In this document: positions 32,745-43,144 of the stretch, one piece after another
Layout: the number at the start of each line of letters is the position of its first letter
Numbering within the stretch: position 1 is the first letter of the stretch
Assembly (NCBI RefSeq): GCF_000276665.1
Contig: NW_004955415.1
Span: 32,942,012-33,006,011, forward strand
Direction of reading: 5' to 3'
Origin: Chinchilla lanigera
Taxonomy: Eukaryota > Chordata > Mammalia > Rodentia > Chinchillidae
DNA: 64,000 bases
Translations under genes and position numbers: made by a program
Notes under the pieces: model-generated
Seen by the model: only the letters and a program-made list of their open reading frames with translations
Databases searched by the model: none
What the model was told of the DNA's origin: nothing

Positions 32745-33010
32745 CGCAGGCAGTGGGGTCCATGCAGCAAGCGGGGCTCTGGGGCGGCCTTCAGCATGCA
32801 CCCTGCTTTTCCTCTCCGCCCTTTCCCTACTCTCTGCCTCCCGGCTGCCGGGAGGTGAGCAGCTGTCCCCACCCTCCCCTTCCACCACAGTGTTCCTGCC
32901 TGGGACCCAGGGGCTGTGGACTGAAGCCTCTGAAACCCCGAGCCAAACAAACCCTTTCTCTTTTAAACTGAGCGTGTCCGTTTGCTCTCACAAAAAACTG
33001 GCCAGTACGT
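32745..33010 (+). mobile_element. MaLR-like LTR 3' part
   Basis: 'gactgaagcctctgaaaccc', 'agccaaacaaaccctttctc' and 'tccgtttgctctcacaaaaa' give the LTR 3' end. Confidence 0.6.
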
Positions 33011-33047
33011 ATCTGTTTATCTACAGAAAAAGTACAATAAACATCAG

Positions 33048-33232
33048 TATGAAAGCCAGGCTTTGCAAACCTGTAATCCCAGCACTCTAGGAGGCTGAGG
33101 GAGGAGGGTCCCCAGGCTCAAACCCAGCCTGGGCAACTTAGTGAGACCTTTTCTCAAAATAAAAAGAAAAATGAAAAGGGCAGGGATGTAGCTCAGTGCA
33201 AAGGCCCTGGGTTCAATATTCAGCACTGAAAA
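33048..33232 (+). repeat. B1-ID dimer SINE
   Basis: 'gaaagccaggctttgcaaac', linker, 'gggcagggatgtagctcagt' to 'ttcaatattcagcactg'. Confidence 0.9.
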
Positions 33233-33307
33233 AAATGGAGGAGGAGGAGCAGGATTCTTCCCACTTTCCTGCACACTTGACAGGACTCATGCGGGGAGAC
33301 AGACGCG

Positions 33308-33675
33308 GCCGGTTCCCTGCGGCTGCTGTAACACTGACCACAAGCTGGGGGCTTAAAACAACAGCAAAGTGTTCCTCACAGTTCTGGGACCGGAAGGCGG
33401 GGCGCCCTCCCTTGCCGCTCCCGCCTCTGGGGGCGCTGGGGTCCCTCAGCTCCAGGCTGCTTCTCTCCAGGGGCTTCCTTGGCTCTACACCAGCTTCTCC
33501 TCTAGGCCCCTCCGTCCGCGGTAAGGACAGCTGTGTCACGGGGTCCAGGAAACACAGTTAATCCACGAGGACCTCACCTCCACATCTTCCCTTGGTTACA
33601 TGTGCAAGTGAGGCCACGTTCATAGGTGCAGGGGTCAGGACATGGACACACGTGTTGGGGACCACAGTGTGACAT
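33308..33675 (-). mobile_element. Old MLT1/MaLR-like LTR, antisense
   Basis: 'ggctgctgtaacactgacca', 'gggcttaaaacaacagcaaa' and, at the far end, 'ggggtcaggacatggacaca'. CpG-rich centre. Confidence 0.55.
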
Positions 33676-33676
33676 A

Positions 33677-33960
33677 TTGCCAGACGTGGTGGGGCATGCC
33701 CATAATCTCACACTCAAGAGGCTAAGGCAGGAGGGTTGCCCCGAGTTCGAGGCCAGCCTGGGCTACAGAGAGAAACTATGTCTTAAAAAACAAAACAGCA
33801 TAGCCATCCCACTGGGTGTGGTGGCACACGCCTGTAATCCCAGCATTCAGGAGGCTGAGACAGGAAGATTGCCTCAAGTTTGAGGCCGGCCTGGGCTATA
33901 CAGTGAGTTCGAGGCCAGCCTGAACTACACAGTGAGATTGTGTCTCAAAAAGACCAAAAA
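33677..33960 (+). repeat. Two consecutive B1 SINEs
   Basis: 33677-33795 short form. 33811-33960 full length with internal duplication ('ctatacagtgagttcgaggc'). Confidence 0.92.
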
Positions 33961-34254
33961 TCAAAACTAAAATAAAATATTGCTATCAATCATGCAGGAG
34001 GCCTTGAGCTCCATCTTCAGCACCAAGAATAAATAAAATCTTTATCTTGAGGACTGAGTGCCTGACCCCTCCTAAAATTTTGCACCCTAACCCACCTGCC
34101 CTTCTGAGAACACCTTTCATGACGGGGCAGAAAACACTAGAATGTGTCACAACCCAGACACCAAGCAATGATAATTATGACTTCATAAATATTTGTCTCA
34201 GTTCTGAGCCTGGGAAGACTACACTGCAATACAAAAAATTTAATTTCTATTCAT

Positions 34255-34545
34255 TTTCTCACAGATCCCAGGGCTTTGCATATGCTAGGCAAGTGCGTCT
34301 ACCACAGACCTACACTCCCAGCCCCCCAAATAAAGGCTTTGATCAAAACTCTTGAGATTCGCAGCTACATACAATATTGGAAACCTGTTTTCCTCCTCGC
34401 CTTGTTACTATATTGCAAAGCTCACCCCCGAGCCGAAGGACACGGGTGCTTTTTGTTTGCTGTGTTTTGTTTCAGCGGTGCTGGGGTGGGACCCGGGTCT
34501 CACACATGCTCGGCTAGCACCTGCTGGAGAGCCGCACCTGGCCTG
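34255..34545 (-). repeat. Two antisense ID-type SINE remnants
   Basis: 34262-34328 ('tcccagggctttgcatatgc') and 34468-34543 ('cggtgctggggtgggacccg'). Confidence 0.65.
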
Positions 34546-35030
34546 AATGGAAGGGGGTGCCCCTCGTCTTCCAGACGCTCGGAACCAAGCTCCAAGTGCC
34601 GGCCTCCTCCATTTCCAGCCTTCCTAGTGATAATAGGAATGTGAGGGGCAGGAAGCCAGCTGAACACGTCACACATGGCAACTCGCAGGGGCCTCAGGAG
34701 AGGTCCCCGGGGGATGGGCAAGAAGACGGGGGCGCAGGGACACCGAGTGCTGACAGTGAGGTCACTCGGAGGATGGGGGTGGAGCCAGGATTCCAACCCT
34801 GGCTGTGAGTCTCCAGGCCCCTTAACCCTCCTGCATTCCTCCCTCTAGGTCTTGGCATATTTGACCAATCACCCCTCTACAGGTGAACTTGCTGGATTGG
34901 ACCACACAGGTAATGTTTAGCTCTAATATCTGGATCGCCCGCCAGGAGGCTGCATCAGCTTACGCTTCCGTGACTGAGCCGAGTGTGCAGGCCCAGAACG
35001 TCGCACAAGATGGCATGCGGGACAGGTCAA
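34546..35030. other. Unique DNA, no gene recognised
   Basis: No repeat, exon or RNA signature identified. Confidence 0.35.
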
Positions 35031-35141
35031 AGTGGCTCTGCAGGCTCTGCGGCACAGTGCTGGCCTAGCACACACAAGGCCCTGGTCTCCATCCCCAGAC
35101 ACCACACACATACACACACACACACACACACTCACACACAC
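35030..35141 (+). repeat. ID-like SINE with (CA)n tail
   Basis: 'gtgctggcctagcacacaca', 'ggccctggtctccatcccca', then CA repeat 35103-35141. Confidence 0.65.
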
Positions 35142-35149
35142 GATTCTCT

Positions 35150-35278
35150 TGGGATGCAGTGGTGCACACCTGTCATCCCAGCACTTGGGAGGCTGAGGCA
35201 GGATGATTGCCGTGAATTGGAGGACAGCTTAGGATACATAGTGAGACCCCGTCTCCAAAACAAAACAAAACAGAACAA
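35150..35278 (+). repeat. B1-like SINE
   Basis: 'gggatgcagtggtgcacacc' to 'accccgtctccaaaacaaaa'. Confidence 0.9.
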
Positions 35279-35735
35279 GTGATTCTCCAGCTGCTAAATG
35301 GTCAGACTGAGCATGTTACAAAAGCTTGTTGACTTTTTCTTTCCTTGGTCTTTTCTTCTCACCCTCTGCTTGTGTCCAAGTCAATTTCACACATGGACCA
35401 TTGGCCTTTTTTTTAGACCCCTCGGTGCTCTTTGTATATTGAGGCTCTGAACACTTTGTCTCCATTTAAATGGTGAACAATCGAATCCCGCTTGCTCTGG
35501 AGCCCCTTCCAAAAGTCTACACAGATCTGCTTTTGTCCCCACCTGGTCCCCACTTTCGGCTTCTGTTCCCTGGAGACACTTCCCTGAAAGCTGCGTTTTA
35601 GTCACAGTGCCTTTGGAAGCAACAGCACAGACCCCACCTGTGACACTTGTGCCAGAACCCACAGCTCTGTGTCCCAGCTCTGTGGCTCTCGGCTCTGCCT
35701 CAACTTCAAGGATTAAGAGGTATTGGGCAATCCAG

Positions 35736-35784
35736 CCACGCCCACTACACTGAAGCCACGCCCACCTGCCACCTGGCCACACCC
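35736..35784 (+). promoter_or_regulatory. Three phased CACCC/KLF-type boxes
   Basis: CCACGCCCAC at 35736-35745 and 35756-35765, and CCACACCC at 35777-35784, start 20 and 21 bp apart. They fit KLF/Sp-type motifs and could equally be a decayed 20-bp tandem repeat. Confidence 0.35.
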
Positions 35785-35829
35785 CCCTCCATGAGGAACT
35801 GAGGAATTTGGCCTGGCCCACTATAGAAA

Positions 35830-36165
35830 ACACCCACGTGTCCATCAGTAAAGGCTGGGGGCCAGCTAGGGGTCCCCAGCTCTCAGGTTGGGGATCAGGA
35901 CCACCTGCGGCTGTTAGGACCTGGGCCACACAGCTCCGGATAAATCGGGGGCCAGCTTCTTCTGCATCTCCAGCCACTCCCACGGCTCCAATCCCCACCC
36001 GAGTGCCGCCTCCATCAGATCTGTGCAGCCTTAGATGCGTGGAACTTCTGTGAACTGCACACAGGTTGGGATCCAGCTTGTGCACTCCTGAGTCATCCAG
36101 AAACCACCACCACCAGCCCCATTGTTGGAAAAATCGTCTTCCATAAAACGGTGATGCCAAAAATA
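35830..36165 (-). mobile_element. Ancient DNA-transposon-like repeat
   Basis: 'ggttggggatcaggaccacc', 'ctgtgaactgcacacaggtt' and 'gaaaaatcgtcttccataaa' match, in order, a common ancient mammalian repeat with a 'ggttggggaccactg' terminus. A 257-codon stop-free minus frame (35387-36160) overlaps it and is not a gene. Confidence 0.55.
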
Positions 36166-36179
36166 ATGGGAAGTGGTGA

Positions 36180-36322
36180 GCTACACCAGTGGAATACTAC
36201 ACAGCTGTAAAAAAGGAGATTTATACTCATTTCCTAGCACTGATGTAACAAATGACTACCAACTAAGTAGCTTAAAAATTAAAAAGTAAAAGCAGGCAGC
36301 AGATGTGGTACCACACATCTTC
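36180..36322. mobile_element. Old L1/LTR remnants before gap
   Basis: 'agtggaatactacacagctg' is L1-like. 'atgtaacaaatgactaccaa' begins an antisense LTR continuing beyond the gap. Confidence 0.4.
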
Positions 36323-37021
36323 NNNNNNNNNNNNNNNNNNNNNNNNNNNNNNNNNNNNNNNNNNNNNNNNNNNNNNNNNNNNNNNNNNNNNNNNNNNNNN
36401 NNNNNNNNNNNNNNNNNNNNNNNNNNNNNNNNNNNNNNNNNNNNNNNNNNNNNNNNNNNNNNNNNNNNNNNNNNNNNNNNNNNNNNNNNNNNNNNNNNNN
36501 NNNNNNNNNNNNNNNNNNNNNNNNNNNNNNNNNNNNNNNNNNNNNNNNNNNNNNNNNNNNNNNNNNNNNNNNNNNNNNNNNNNNNNNNNNNNNNNNNNNN
36601 NNNNNNNNNNNNNNNNNNNNNNNNNNNNNNNNNNNNNNNNNNNNNNNNNNNNNNNNNNNNNNNNNNNNNNNNNNNNNNNNNNNNNNNNNNNNNNNNNNNN
36701 NNNNNNNNNNNNNNNNNNNNNNNNNNNNNNNNNNNNNNNNNNNNNNNNNNNNNNNNNNNNNNNNNNNNNNNNNNNNNNNNNNNNNNNNNNNNNNNNNNNN
36801 NNNNNNNNNNNNNNNNNNNNNNNNNNNNNNNNNNNNNNNNNNNNNNNNNNNNNNNNNNNNNNNNNNNNNNNNNNNNNNNNNNNNNNNNNNNNNNNNNNNN
36901 NNNNNNNNNNNNNNNNNNNNNNNNNNNNNNNNNNNNNNNNNNNNNNNNNNNNNNNNNNNNNNNNNNNNNNNNNNNNNNNNNNNNNNNNNNNNNNNNNNNN
37001 NNNNNNNNNNNNNNNNNNNNN
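36323..37021. other. Assembly gap (699 N)
   Basis: Undetermined bases. Long open frames reported across it are artefacts. Confidence 0.99.
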
Positions 37022-37230
37022 TGGGGCCCCTGTCTCTGCCTCTGTCTCCGTGCATCTCCCACCTGCCTGTCGTTGCCTCTTCTCATAAAGGGTGAATCAC
37101 AGTGAGCTTAGGACCCACCTGCAGCAGGGAGGCTGCCTGCACCTCAACTCCTTCCCCAAAGGTCACATTCCCAAGTGAGGTCACGTGCACAGCCCAGCCT
37201 CCGGATGTGATGTGACCCAACCCAAAGCAG
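37022..37230 (-). mobile_element. Probable LTR remainder after gap
   Basis: 'tcacattcccaagtgaggtc' and 'ggtgaatcacagtgagctta' look like antisense MLT1-type LTR. Confidence 0.35.
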
Positions 37231-37384
37231 GGGCCAGCAGATGGAGCTTAAGCACGGCGTGATCCAGTGGGGGCCAACCTTGCTGAGGGAGCCTTCCCGC
37301 CTCGAATGCCACACCCCACACCCTCAGGCTTTGGCATCTTCACAATGGCTCCCTGGCATCAAAGCCAGTTTTCACCAGGCACTT

Positions 37385-37445
37385 CAGCGATCCTCCTGCC
37401 TCAGCCTCCCAAGTCCTGGGATCCTAGGCATGTGCTGACACACTG
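37385..37445 (-). repeat. B1-like SINE fragment
   Basis: 'cgatcctcctgcctcagcct' to 'gcatgtgctgacacactgg'. Confidence 0.75.
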
Positions 37446-37749
37446 GCTCCCTTGTGTACTTACAACATGCTCAACGTTGTTTATCTATCTCTGCGTCCAA
37501 AGCAGGAGGTTGGTACCACCAAAGCCTCCTGTGCAGACAGGGACACTGATGCCGGGACATGTGAGCCCCCACTGCCTAGTGACAAAGCCGGCCCTGAAGC
37601 CCTGGTCACCGACTCCATGGAGTCACTGCCATGAAACCCACACGGTCCTTTACTTTTCCCAACTACCTTGCAAGGCAGAAATTACTCTCATGTTACAGAT
37701 GAGGACGGTGAGCCGGGGAGAGGCTGAGATCTTGCCTAAGGAACTTCTT

Positions 37750-38068
37750 TTTTAGTATGGGGGATTGAACACAGGGTCTTCACCTGGGCTCCCTCCCAAG
37801 CCCTTTTCTTTTCTTTTCTTTTTTTCAAAGTATTATTATTTTTAAACATAGTGTCTCCATGTGTAGTCCAGGCTGGCCTTGAACTCACAGCGATCCTCCT
37901 GCCTCAGCCTCCTGAGTGCTGGAATTAGAGTTGTGCACCACCGTGCCTGACCCTTTTTTTATTTTTTAACACAGTTTTGTTAAATTGCCCAGGCCGGGCT
38001 TGAACTTGCAATCCTCCTGTGTCATCCTGACTGCTGGGATTATAGGCATTTGATACTACACGAGGCTC
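37750..38068 (-). repeat. B1-ID dimer SINE and second B1-like SINE, antisense
   Basis: ID half 'gtatgggggattgaacacag', then B1 37840-37953. A second diverged copy 37960-38066 follows. Confidence 0.82.
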
Positions 38069-38162
38069 CCCCAGGGTTATTAATTGCTGCTGATTAGCAT
38101 CTGTGTTCCCCGATCCAGCCAGACCTTGGAACCTGTGGCATCCACAAGAGGAAAGCAGGAAG

Positions 38163-38530
38163 CCAGATGTGGGGGTGCCTGCCTGGAATCCTAGCACTCA
38201 GGAGGCTGAGGAAGGAATATCCCAAGTTGAAACCCAGCCTGGACAATTCAACAAGACCCTATCCCAAAATAGAAACACTGTAAAAAAGGACGGCATGGAA
38301 CTCAGTGTGAAAGCCCTTTGTAGCTGGGTGCAGTGGCGCACGCCTGTAATCCCAGTACTCTGGAGGCTGAGGCAGGAAGATCGTTGTGAATTCGAGGCCA
38401 GCCTGGGCTACAACGTGAGCTCAAGTCCAGCCTGAAATGCATAGCAAGACCCTGTCTCAAAAAGACCAAAACAAAACAAAAAAAAAAAAGAAAGCCCTTT
38501 GTTTGACCCCCATTGTGGCAAAAAGGAGAA
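38163..38530 (+). repeat. B1-ID dimer SINE split by a B1
   Basis: Dimer runs to 38320 and resumes at 38490 ('aaagccctttgtttgacccc'). Confidence 0.88.
38321..38489 (+). repeat. B1 SINE with target duplication (nested)
   Basis: 'tagctgggtgcagtggcgca' to 'accctgtctcaaaaagacca'. Flanked by GAAAGCCCTTTG at 38309-38320 and 38490-38501. Confidence 0.94.
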
Positions 38531-39045
38531 AGGAAGATGTCTTGCGCAAAGCTGATGTTCAGTAGCTGTTACTTCCTTGTGCCTCAGTTTCCACCGTGGG
38601 TGCACAAGGAGCAGGCTGGGCTCAGGAGGGTTTCAGGACAGGGTGGTGGCTGCACCTTGACCCCGAGGAAGGGCACAAGACAATCACTTCTGATCGCCTC
38701 GGTAATCCTCCCTTGCTCAGCCACATTCAGTTCCCTGGCCCCTGATTAAAAACAGAAGTTTCCCCTGCGCTCATGGAGACAGCAGAAGGGAAAACAAAGA
38801 CAAGCACACCCGCGCCAGATAAATACAGACGCAAACACATGCACGGCAGATAAACACACACTGCGCCTCGAACACACACAGCCGGCTGGGCGGCCAGGCA
38901 GGCCGCGCATGCGCACCACGCAGGGACCAGGGACAGAGACCCGGCATGGCGGCGTCCAGCCGTGGTCACAGCTGGGGCTGAGCGCTCTATGCACTCGGCC
39001 CGGAACCAGAACCATGGGAATTAATGCCCCCAAGAGCGGATCTGG

Positions 39046-39437
39046 AGTGGGTGTGGTGGCACATGCCTGTCACACAGCTACTCTGGAGGCTGAGGCAGGA
39101 GGATAGCTTCTGTTCGAGTCCAGTCTGGGAACTTAGCAGGGCACTGTCTCAAAATAAACAATAACTCTGTGACCGGGAGAACGGCGCACATCTGCAATGC
39201 CAGCATTCTGAGAGGCCGAGGCAGGAAGGGCAAAGGTTCCAGCCCAGCCTGAGCAACTTAGTAACTTGGGGAGACCCTGTCTCAAAATTTTAAAAAAGGC
39301 TGGAGATGGAGGTCAGTGATGCTCAACCCCAGCACGACAATAAATAAATAAAAATAGAAAGGACTGGAGTTGTAGGTCCATCCTGATTGCTTGCCTGACC
39401 AGGGAAAGCTCTGGGTTCAACCCAGCACCGCAAAACA
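39046..39437 (+). repeat. Row of three SINEs: B1-like, B1-ID dimer, ID
   Basis: 39046-39163; 39170-39357 with ID half 'ggctggagatggaggtcagt'; 39359-39437 ('ggactggagttgtaggtcca' to 'tcaacccagcaccgc'). Confidence 0.82.
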
Positions 39438-39500
39438 CACATGTGTACACATGCACACACACGTGCAAACACACATATGCACACACGCATCTACACCACC
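39434..39500. repeat. CA-rich imperfect repeat
   Basis: Alternating CACACA/TGTG/CATGCA motifs. Confidence 0.85.
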
Positions 39501-39749
39501 CAAAGACGCAGACACTAGCAGGGCCAAAGCTGCAGTCCTGGGTGGTGGCTGCAGATATTTCTAACAATGGGGTGGCCCTGGCATCCAGCCAGCAAAGGCA
39601 GGGAGGCTGCTGTGCCCCCACAGAGCCAGGGTCAGCCCCCACAGGGCAGGCCACAGTCACCCATTCCCCGGGCCCCCTGGGTGTGTAAGGGCCCCCCCCA
39701 TCTGAGGTGACGCCAGTGTGTCATGCAGGCCGTGCCGCCAGGCGTTGGG

Positions 39750-39830
39750 TTAGTTATTGCACTGGGTGTGGAATTCAGGGCCTCCTGCACTCCAAGCACG
39801 AATGCTGCCACTGAGCTGCACCGTGCACCA
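39750..39830 (-). repeat. ID-type SINE, antisense, diverged
   Basis: 'tgcactgggtgtggaattca' to 'gccactgagctgcaccgtgc'. Confidence 0.6.
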
Positions 39831-39914
39831 GCTATTCAAAGTGTCTGTGTGAACCACGGTTCAACCCTCACAGCCACCTCGAAAGAGGATTCAGTGCCCA
39901 TGGAGCCCTACTGA

Positions 39915-40122
39915 CAGCCGGGCACGGTGGTGCACTCCTGTCCTCTCACATACTTCGCAGGCTGAGGCAGGAGGATCTCAAATTGCAGCCCAGCCTGGGA
40001 AATGTAGTGACTTACAGAGACACCGTCTCAAAGTAATAAAAAGAGCTGAGGTTGCAGCTTAGTAGTAGAGTGCTTGTCCAGTGTGTGTGCAGCCCCGGGT
40101 TCCATTCCTGTACTGTATTTTT
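39915..40122 (+). repeat. B1-ID dimer SINE
   Basis: 'cagccgggcacggtggtgca', 'gagctgaggttgcagcttag' to 'gttccattcctgtactgta'. Confidence 0.88.
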
Positions 40123-40369
40123 TTATGTTCAAAGCCCATTTTGCAAAGCAGGAAACTGAGGCCCAGACATAGGAATTTATGCTTAGTTACCCAGCCAGAG
40201 ATCCAGAGACCGCTGGGACCAGTTTAGACCTGTGAATGGAGGCAGAGGAAGGAGGCTAGAAGGGGCCTCCCCCGTCTGAGGGCTGCGTCCGTATAAAGGG
40301 TCCCATCCACCCCCACCCGGCAGACGTTCGTGCAGGGCCCACTGAGACTCGGGCTGTGTCCCCTCCTAC

Positions 40370-40720
40370 AGCTTCGCAGGGTCGGCCGTACACAGAGCGG
40401 GCGCTCCCTCTTCGGGGTGGGTACCAAGAGGCTCACGCACCCCTGCTTGGTGTCCACGCCGGGGGCCGGGAGGTCACCGAGGCTGCGGAACCACGGGAAG
40501 ACCGAATCCCCAGCGCGCGGTGAACGCGTTTCCAGGGAGCGGGGCGCGAGCGCCACCTGCGGGCCGCGGGCAGAGGTGCGCGGGAAAGTGGGTCGCGGCC
40601 GGCCGGCAGGCTCCAGGGGCCCCGACACCAAGTGGGCGCCAGGGAGAGGGCGGCGGGGAGCGGCCCTCGCGCTCCAGCCACGCGGGGCCTGGCTGTCTTG
40701 CCACCCAGGACACGGAAGCA
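40370..40720. promoter_or_regulatory. CpG island
   Basis: Very CpG-dense, non-repeat sequence: 19 CpGs in the 120 bases 40501-40620. It includes a CTCF-like site at 40550-40563. No TATA box, and open frames of up to 199 codons on either strand resemble nothing known. It may be a promoter or an insulator-type CpG island. Transcript direction cannot be inferred. Confidence 0.6.
40550..40563 (-). promoter_or_regulatory. CTCF-like binding site
   Basis: Minus strand CCCGCAGGTGGCGC matches 13 of 14 positions of the CTCF core CCASYAGRKGGCRS (third base differs). Lies inside the CpG island. Confidence 0.5.
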
Positions 40721-40762
40721 GCCACGCATGCCCCGCCCTCTGGTTATGTGACGATCTGGACC

Positions 40763-40960
40763 CGGGTGCGGGTGTGCACACCTGTCCTCTCAGCGCTCGG
40801 GAGGCTGAGGCAAGGGGAGCCAAAGTTTCAGCCCAGCCTGGGCAATTTAGCCATTCAAGACTCTGTCTCGAAAAAAATAAATAAACAAACAGAAAGGGCT
40901 GGTGACATAACTCAGCGCAAAGACTCTAGGTTGAGTTCCTCTGTGCCCCTTCTGCCCCAC
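40763..40960 (+). repeat. B1-ID dimer SINE
   Basis: 'cgggtgcgggtgtgcacacc', linker AAATAAATAAAC, ID half 'gggctggtgacataactcag'. Confidence 0.87.
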
Positions 40961-41530
40961 ACACCCTCCAAAAAAAGACAGGACTGTAGGAAGTGTTCCA
41001 TCGCCAGGCACACCAAGTGCAAAGGCCCTGGGGCAGAAAGGACACCCAGAAAGAGATCTGGGTGGTCTGTGCTGAGGGGCAGGTGGCAAGGGGTATCAAG
41101 CCTCTTTGAAGACAAATGGGACCCTTCTGTCCCCCTGGGGCCGCCTCCTAAGACTCAAGAGAAGGAGAAACCTCACCCTGTGGTGCCAGCACCCACCACC
41201 CCGGAGGCCTGCGTTTGGCCCCACATCCCTTGGGCCCCATGCGGTGGTGGGGTCCCTGCCACGCCTGTTCGACCCTAAGGGGCAGCGCAGGCCCCAGGGC
41301 TTCCACCTGCACAGCCTGGGGGCGGTGAGTGCCTCCACCCTGGAGCCCGCTGTGTCCTTGAGCCCTGGGTTGCCCCCACCTCCCTTCAGCTTTCAACCCT
41401 CACCCCATGGGGGCTGGGGTCTCCGCTGTGACCCCCAGCGAAGACCATGTGTCCAGGGGGCCCTGGGGGGCCCGTCCCCAACCCAGCCTGCACAGGGGCC
41501 TCTGGCTTCTGGGAGGGCGGGGCCGGGGCT
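40961..41530. other. GC-rich unique DNA
   Basis: A 142-codon plus frame (41106-41534) with a donor-like GGTGAGT at 41322-41328 exists. No acceptor, start context or known peptide supports an exon. Confidence 0.35.
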
Positions 41531-41645
41531 CTAATGAGGGCACAGGCGTAACTGCCTTGAGGAAGGGTTAATTACCCCTAATTGGCTTCGAATCAGGCAA
41601 TTTTCTCTCCTCCTGAGAACCAAAATATTTTCCCTTTAGAAGCCC
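41530..41645. promoter_or_regulatory. Candidate homeodomain-motif regulatory island
   Basis: Abrupt AT-rich, non-repeat island in GC-rich DNA with CTAATGAG (41531-41538), palindromic TTAATTA (41568-41574) and CTAATTGG (41578-41585), then CCAAAATATTTTCC. Three homeodomain-type cores within 55 bp. Confidence 0.45.
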
Positions 41646-41672
41646 CTCCTCGCCCCCTCTCTCCTCCTTGGC

Positions 41673-41673
<1 letters not shown>

Positions 41674-41730
<57 letters not shown>
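41674..41730. repeat. Isolated T57 homopolymer
   Basis: Uninterrupted 57 T with no SINE or LINE body on either side and no flanking duplication. Confidence 0.97.
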
Positions 41731-41919
41731 CAATTTTCCAGAGTGCAGGGAGGGGACCTGAGAGGCCTCGAAGGGTCAGGGGCATCGGTGGCCGCCAGGA
41801 TCCCCTCAGGGAACCTGGTTACTGGGTTCTATCCAGGTCAGGGCTGACTTTGGAGGAGGGAAGGGCAGGTTCAGAACAAGCCTAGGAGGGGTAAGTGGCC
41901 CGGGCTGTGCTAAGGGCCC

Positions 41920-42293
41920 TGTTACGGTTTGTATCCAGATGTCTCCCCCAAAGCCTCATGCAGTAATAGGTAGGGCTTTTTGGAGGTGGCTGGATCAAGG
42001 ATGCGGTGCTGGGATTGATTCATAGAGCAATGCTAGGATGAAGGCTGCCCCGCCCTGGGTGTGAGTGGTACCTGCCCTAATGGTAGGTAGCCTGGAAGGT
42101 ACAAGGGACAGAGTGCTGCTTGCTGCCTTCTGCCTGCCATGAACTGTTTCTCCTCTGCCATGCCACCCTGCCTGGGAGCCAGCTGACGATGACCTGACAC
42201 TCCTACCAACTGTGAGCTGAAATAAACCTTTCCTCCTTTAATGTTGGGAGTCAAGCATTTTTGTCTCAGCAGTGAGAAAAGTAAACTAAGACA
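41920..42293 (+). mobile_element. Complete solo LTR, MaLR-like (copy C)
   Basis: Starts TGTTACGGTTTGTATCC, contains the polyadenylation signal AATAAA near the 3' end, ends AAACTAAGACA. Flanks GGCCC (41915-41919) and GACCC (42294-42298) are a 5-bp target duplication with one change. Same family as copies A and B. No genes. Confidence 0.88.
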
Positions 42294-42835
42294 GACCCTA
42301 AGTCGCCTCCACTCCATGTGCGGAGAAGCCCTAGGATCCCACCCCTCCAGGGTGCAGGGCCTGGGTGGCAGAGCTGCTGAGGCCTCAGTTTCCTCATCTG
42401 TTAAATCGGGGCAGAGCCTCAGGAGCCAGACCGTGGGTACAGAGGAGGAGGCTGTCACAGACAACAGTCCTCACCCTGAAGACGCCTTGGTGACCCCGCA
42501 GGGAGTTACCAGCTTGCTCCTCCCAGCATCCTCTTGGTGGGCTGAAGCAGCACGGATCTTGGGGTCTACACACTGTCTGCCCTTGTTCCCCTCTGTCCCC
42601 CTCCGTCCCCTGACCCCTTTGATGGCTCCTGAACATGCAGCACAGGTTCCCTGCTCAGGTCCTTTGCCCTTGTCTTCCCTGCCTGGTGGCACCATGTCTG
42701 AGAAAGGATCATCCTCAACTGTCCCTCATCTCCAGGAAGCTCTTTTTGACTGTGTTCCACGGAATGAGCATCATGTCTGTCTGTCTGTCTATCTGTCTGC
42801 CTGCCTGTCTCCCCTGTCTCCCTAGTCTCTATCCA
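42294..42835. other. Unique DNA with MIR scrap and TCTG repeat
   Basis: 42382-42412 ('aggcctcagtttcctcatct') is a MIR core. (TCTG)n-like tract at 42776-42815. No gene supported. Confidence 0.45.
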
Positions 42836-42836
42836 T

Positions 42837-42936
42837 ATTGCCCAGGCTGGCCTCAAAATTCTGGGCTCAAGTGATCCTCCTGCCTCAGCCTCCTGAGTAG
42901 CTGAGACTACAGGTGTCAGCCATCATGCCCAGCCAT
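42837..42936 (-). repeat. B1/FAM-like SINE, antisense
   Basis: 'gcccaggctggcctcaaaat' and 'cctgagtagctgagactaca'. Closer to the older monomer type than to the duplicated B1. Confidence 0.85.
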
Positions 42937-42944
42937 GTTTTTGT

Positions 42945-43144
42945 TTTGTGGTGCGGGGGAAGGTACACAGAGCCTCTCACACGCTAGCTAAGTGCTCTGT
43001 TCCTGAGTCCACTCCCAGGTCCTTTTTTAATTTTTTATTTCGAGACACAGTCTCACTAAGTTGCCCAGTCTGGGCTCAAACCCGCAATCTTCCTGCCTCA
43101 CCCTCCTGAGTTGGACTGACAGGCTGTGCCTCCTTGCCCAGCTT
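42945..43144 (-). repeat. B1-ID dimer SINE, antisense
   Basis: ID half 'tgtggtgcgggggaaggtac', B1 half 'ttcgagacacagtctcacta' to 'cctccttgcccagct'. Confidence 0.88.

Noticed and set aside
35387..36160. 257-codon open frame on the minus strand, the longest gap-free frame in the window
   Set aside because: Its first part overlaps an ancient interspersed repeat. The peptide has no recognisable domain, no splice context is visible, and the rest is low-pressure GC-rich DNA.
36256..37105. Open frames of 258-276 codons
   Set aside because: They consist almost entirely of undetermined bases in the assembly gap.
40224..41278. 199-codon minus and 252-codon plus frames over the CpG island
   Set aside because: Stops are rare in CpG-rich DNA. 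The plus frame reads through a B1-ID dimer SINE. No known domain or splice signal.
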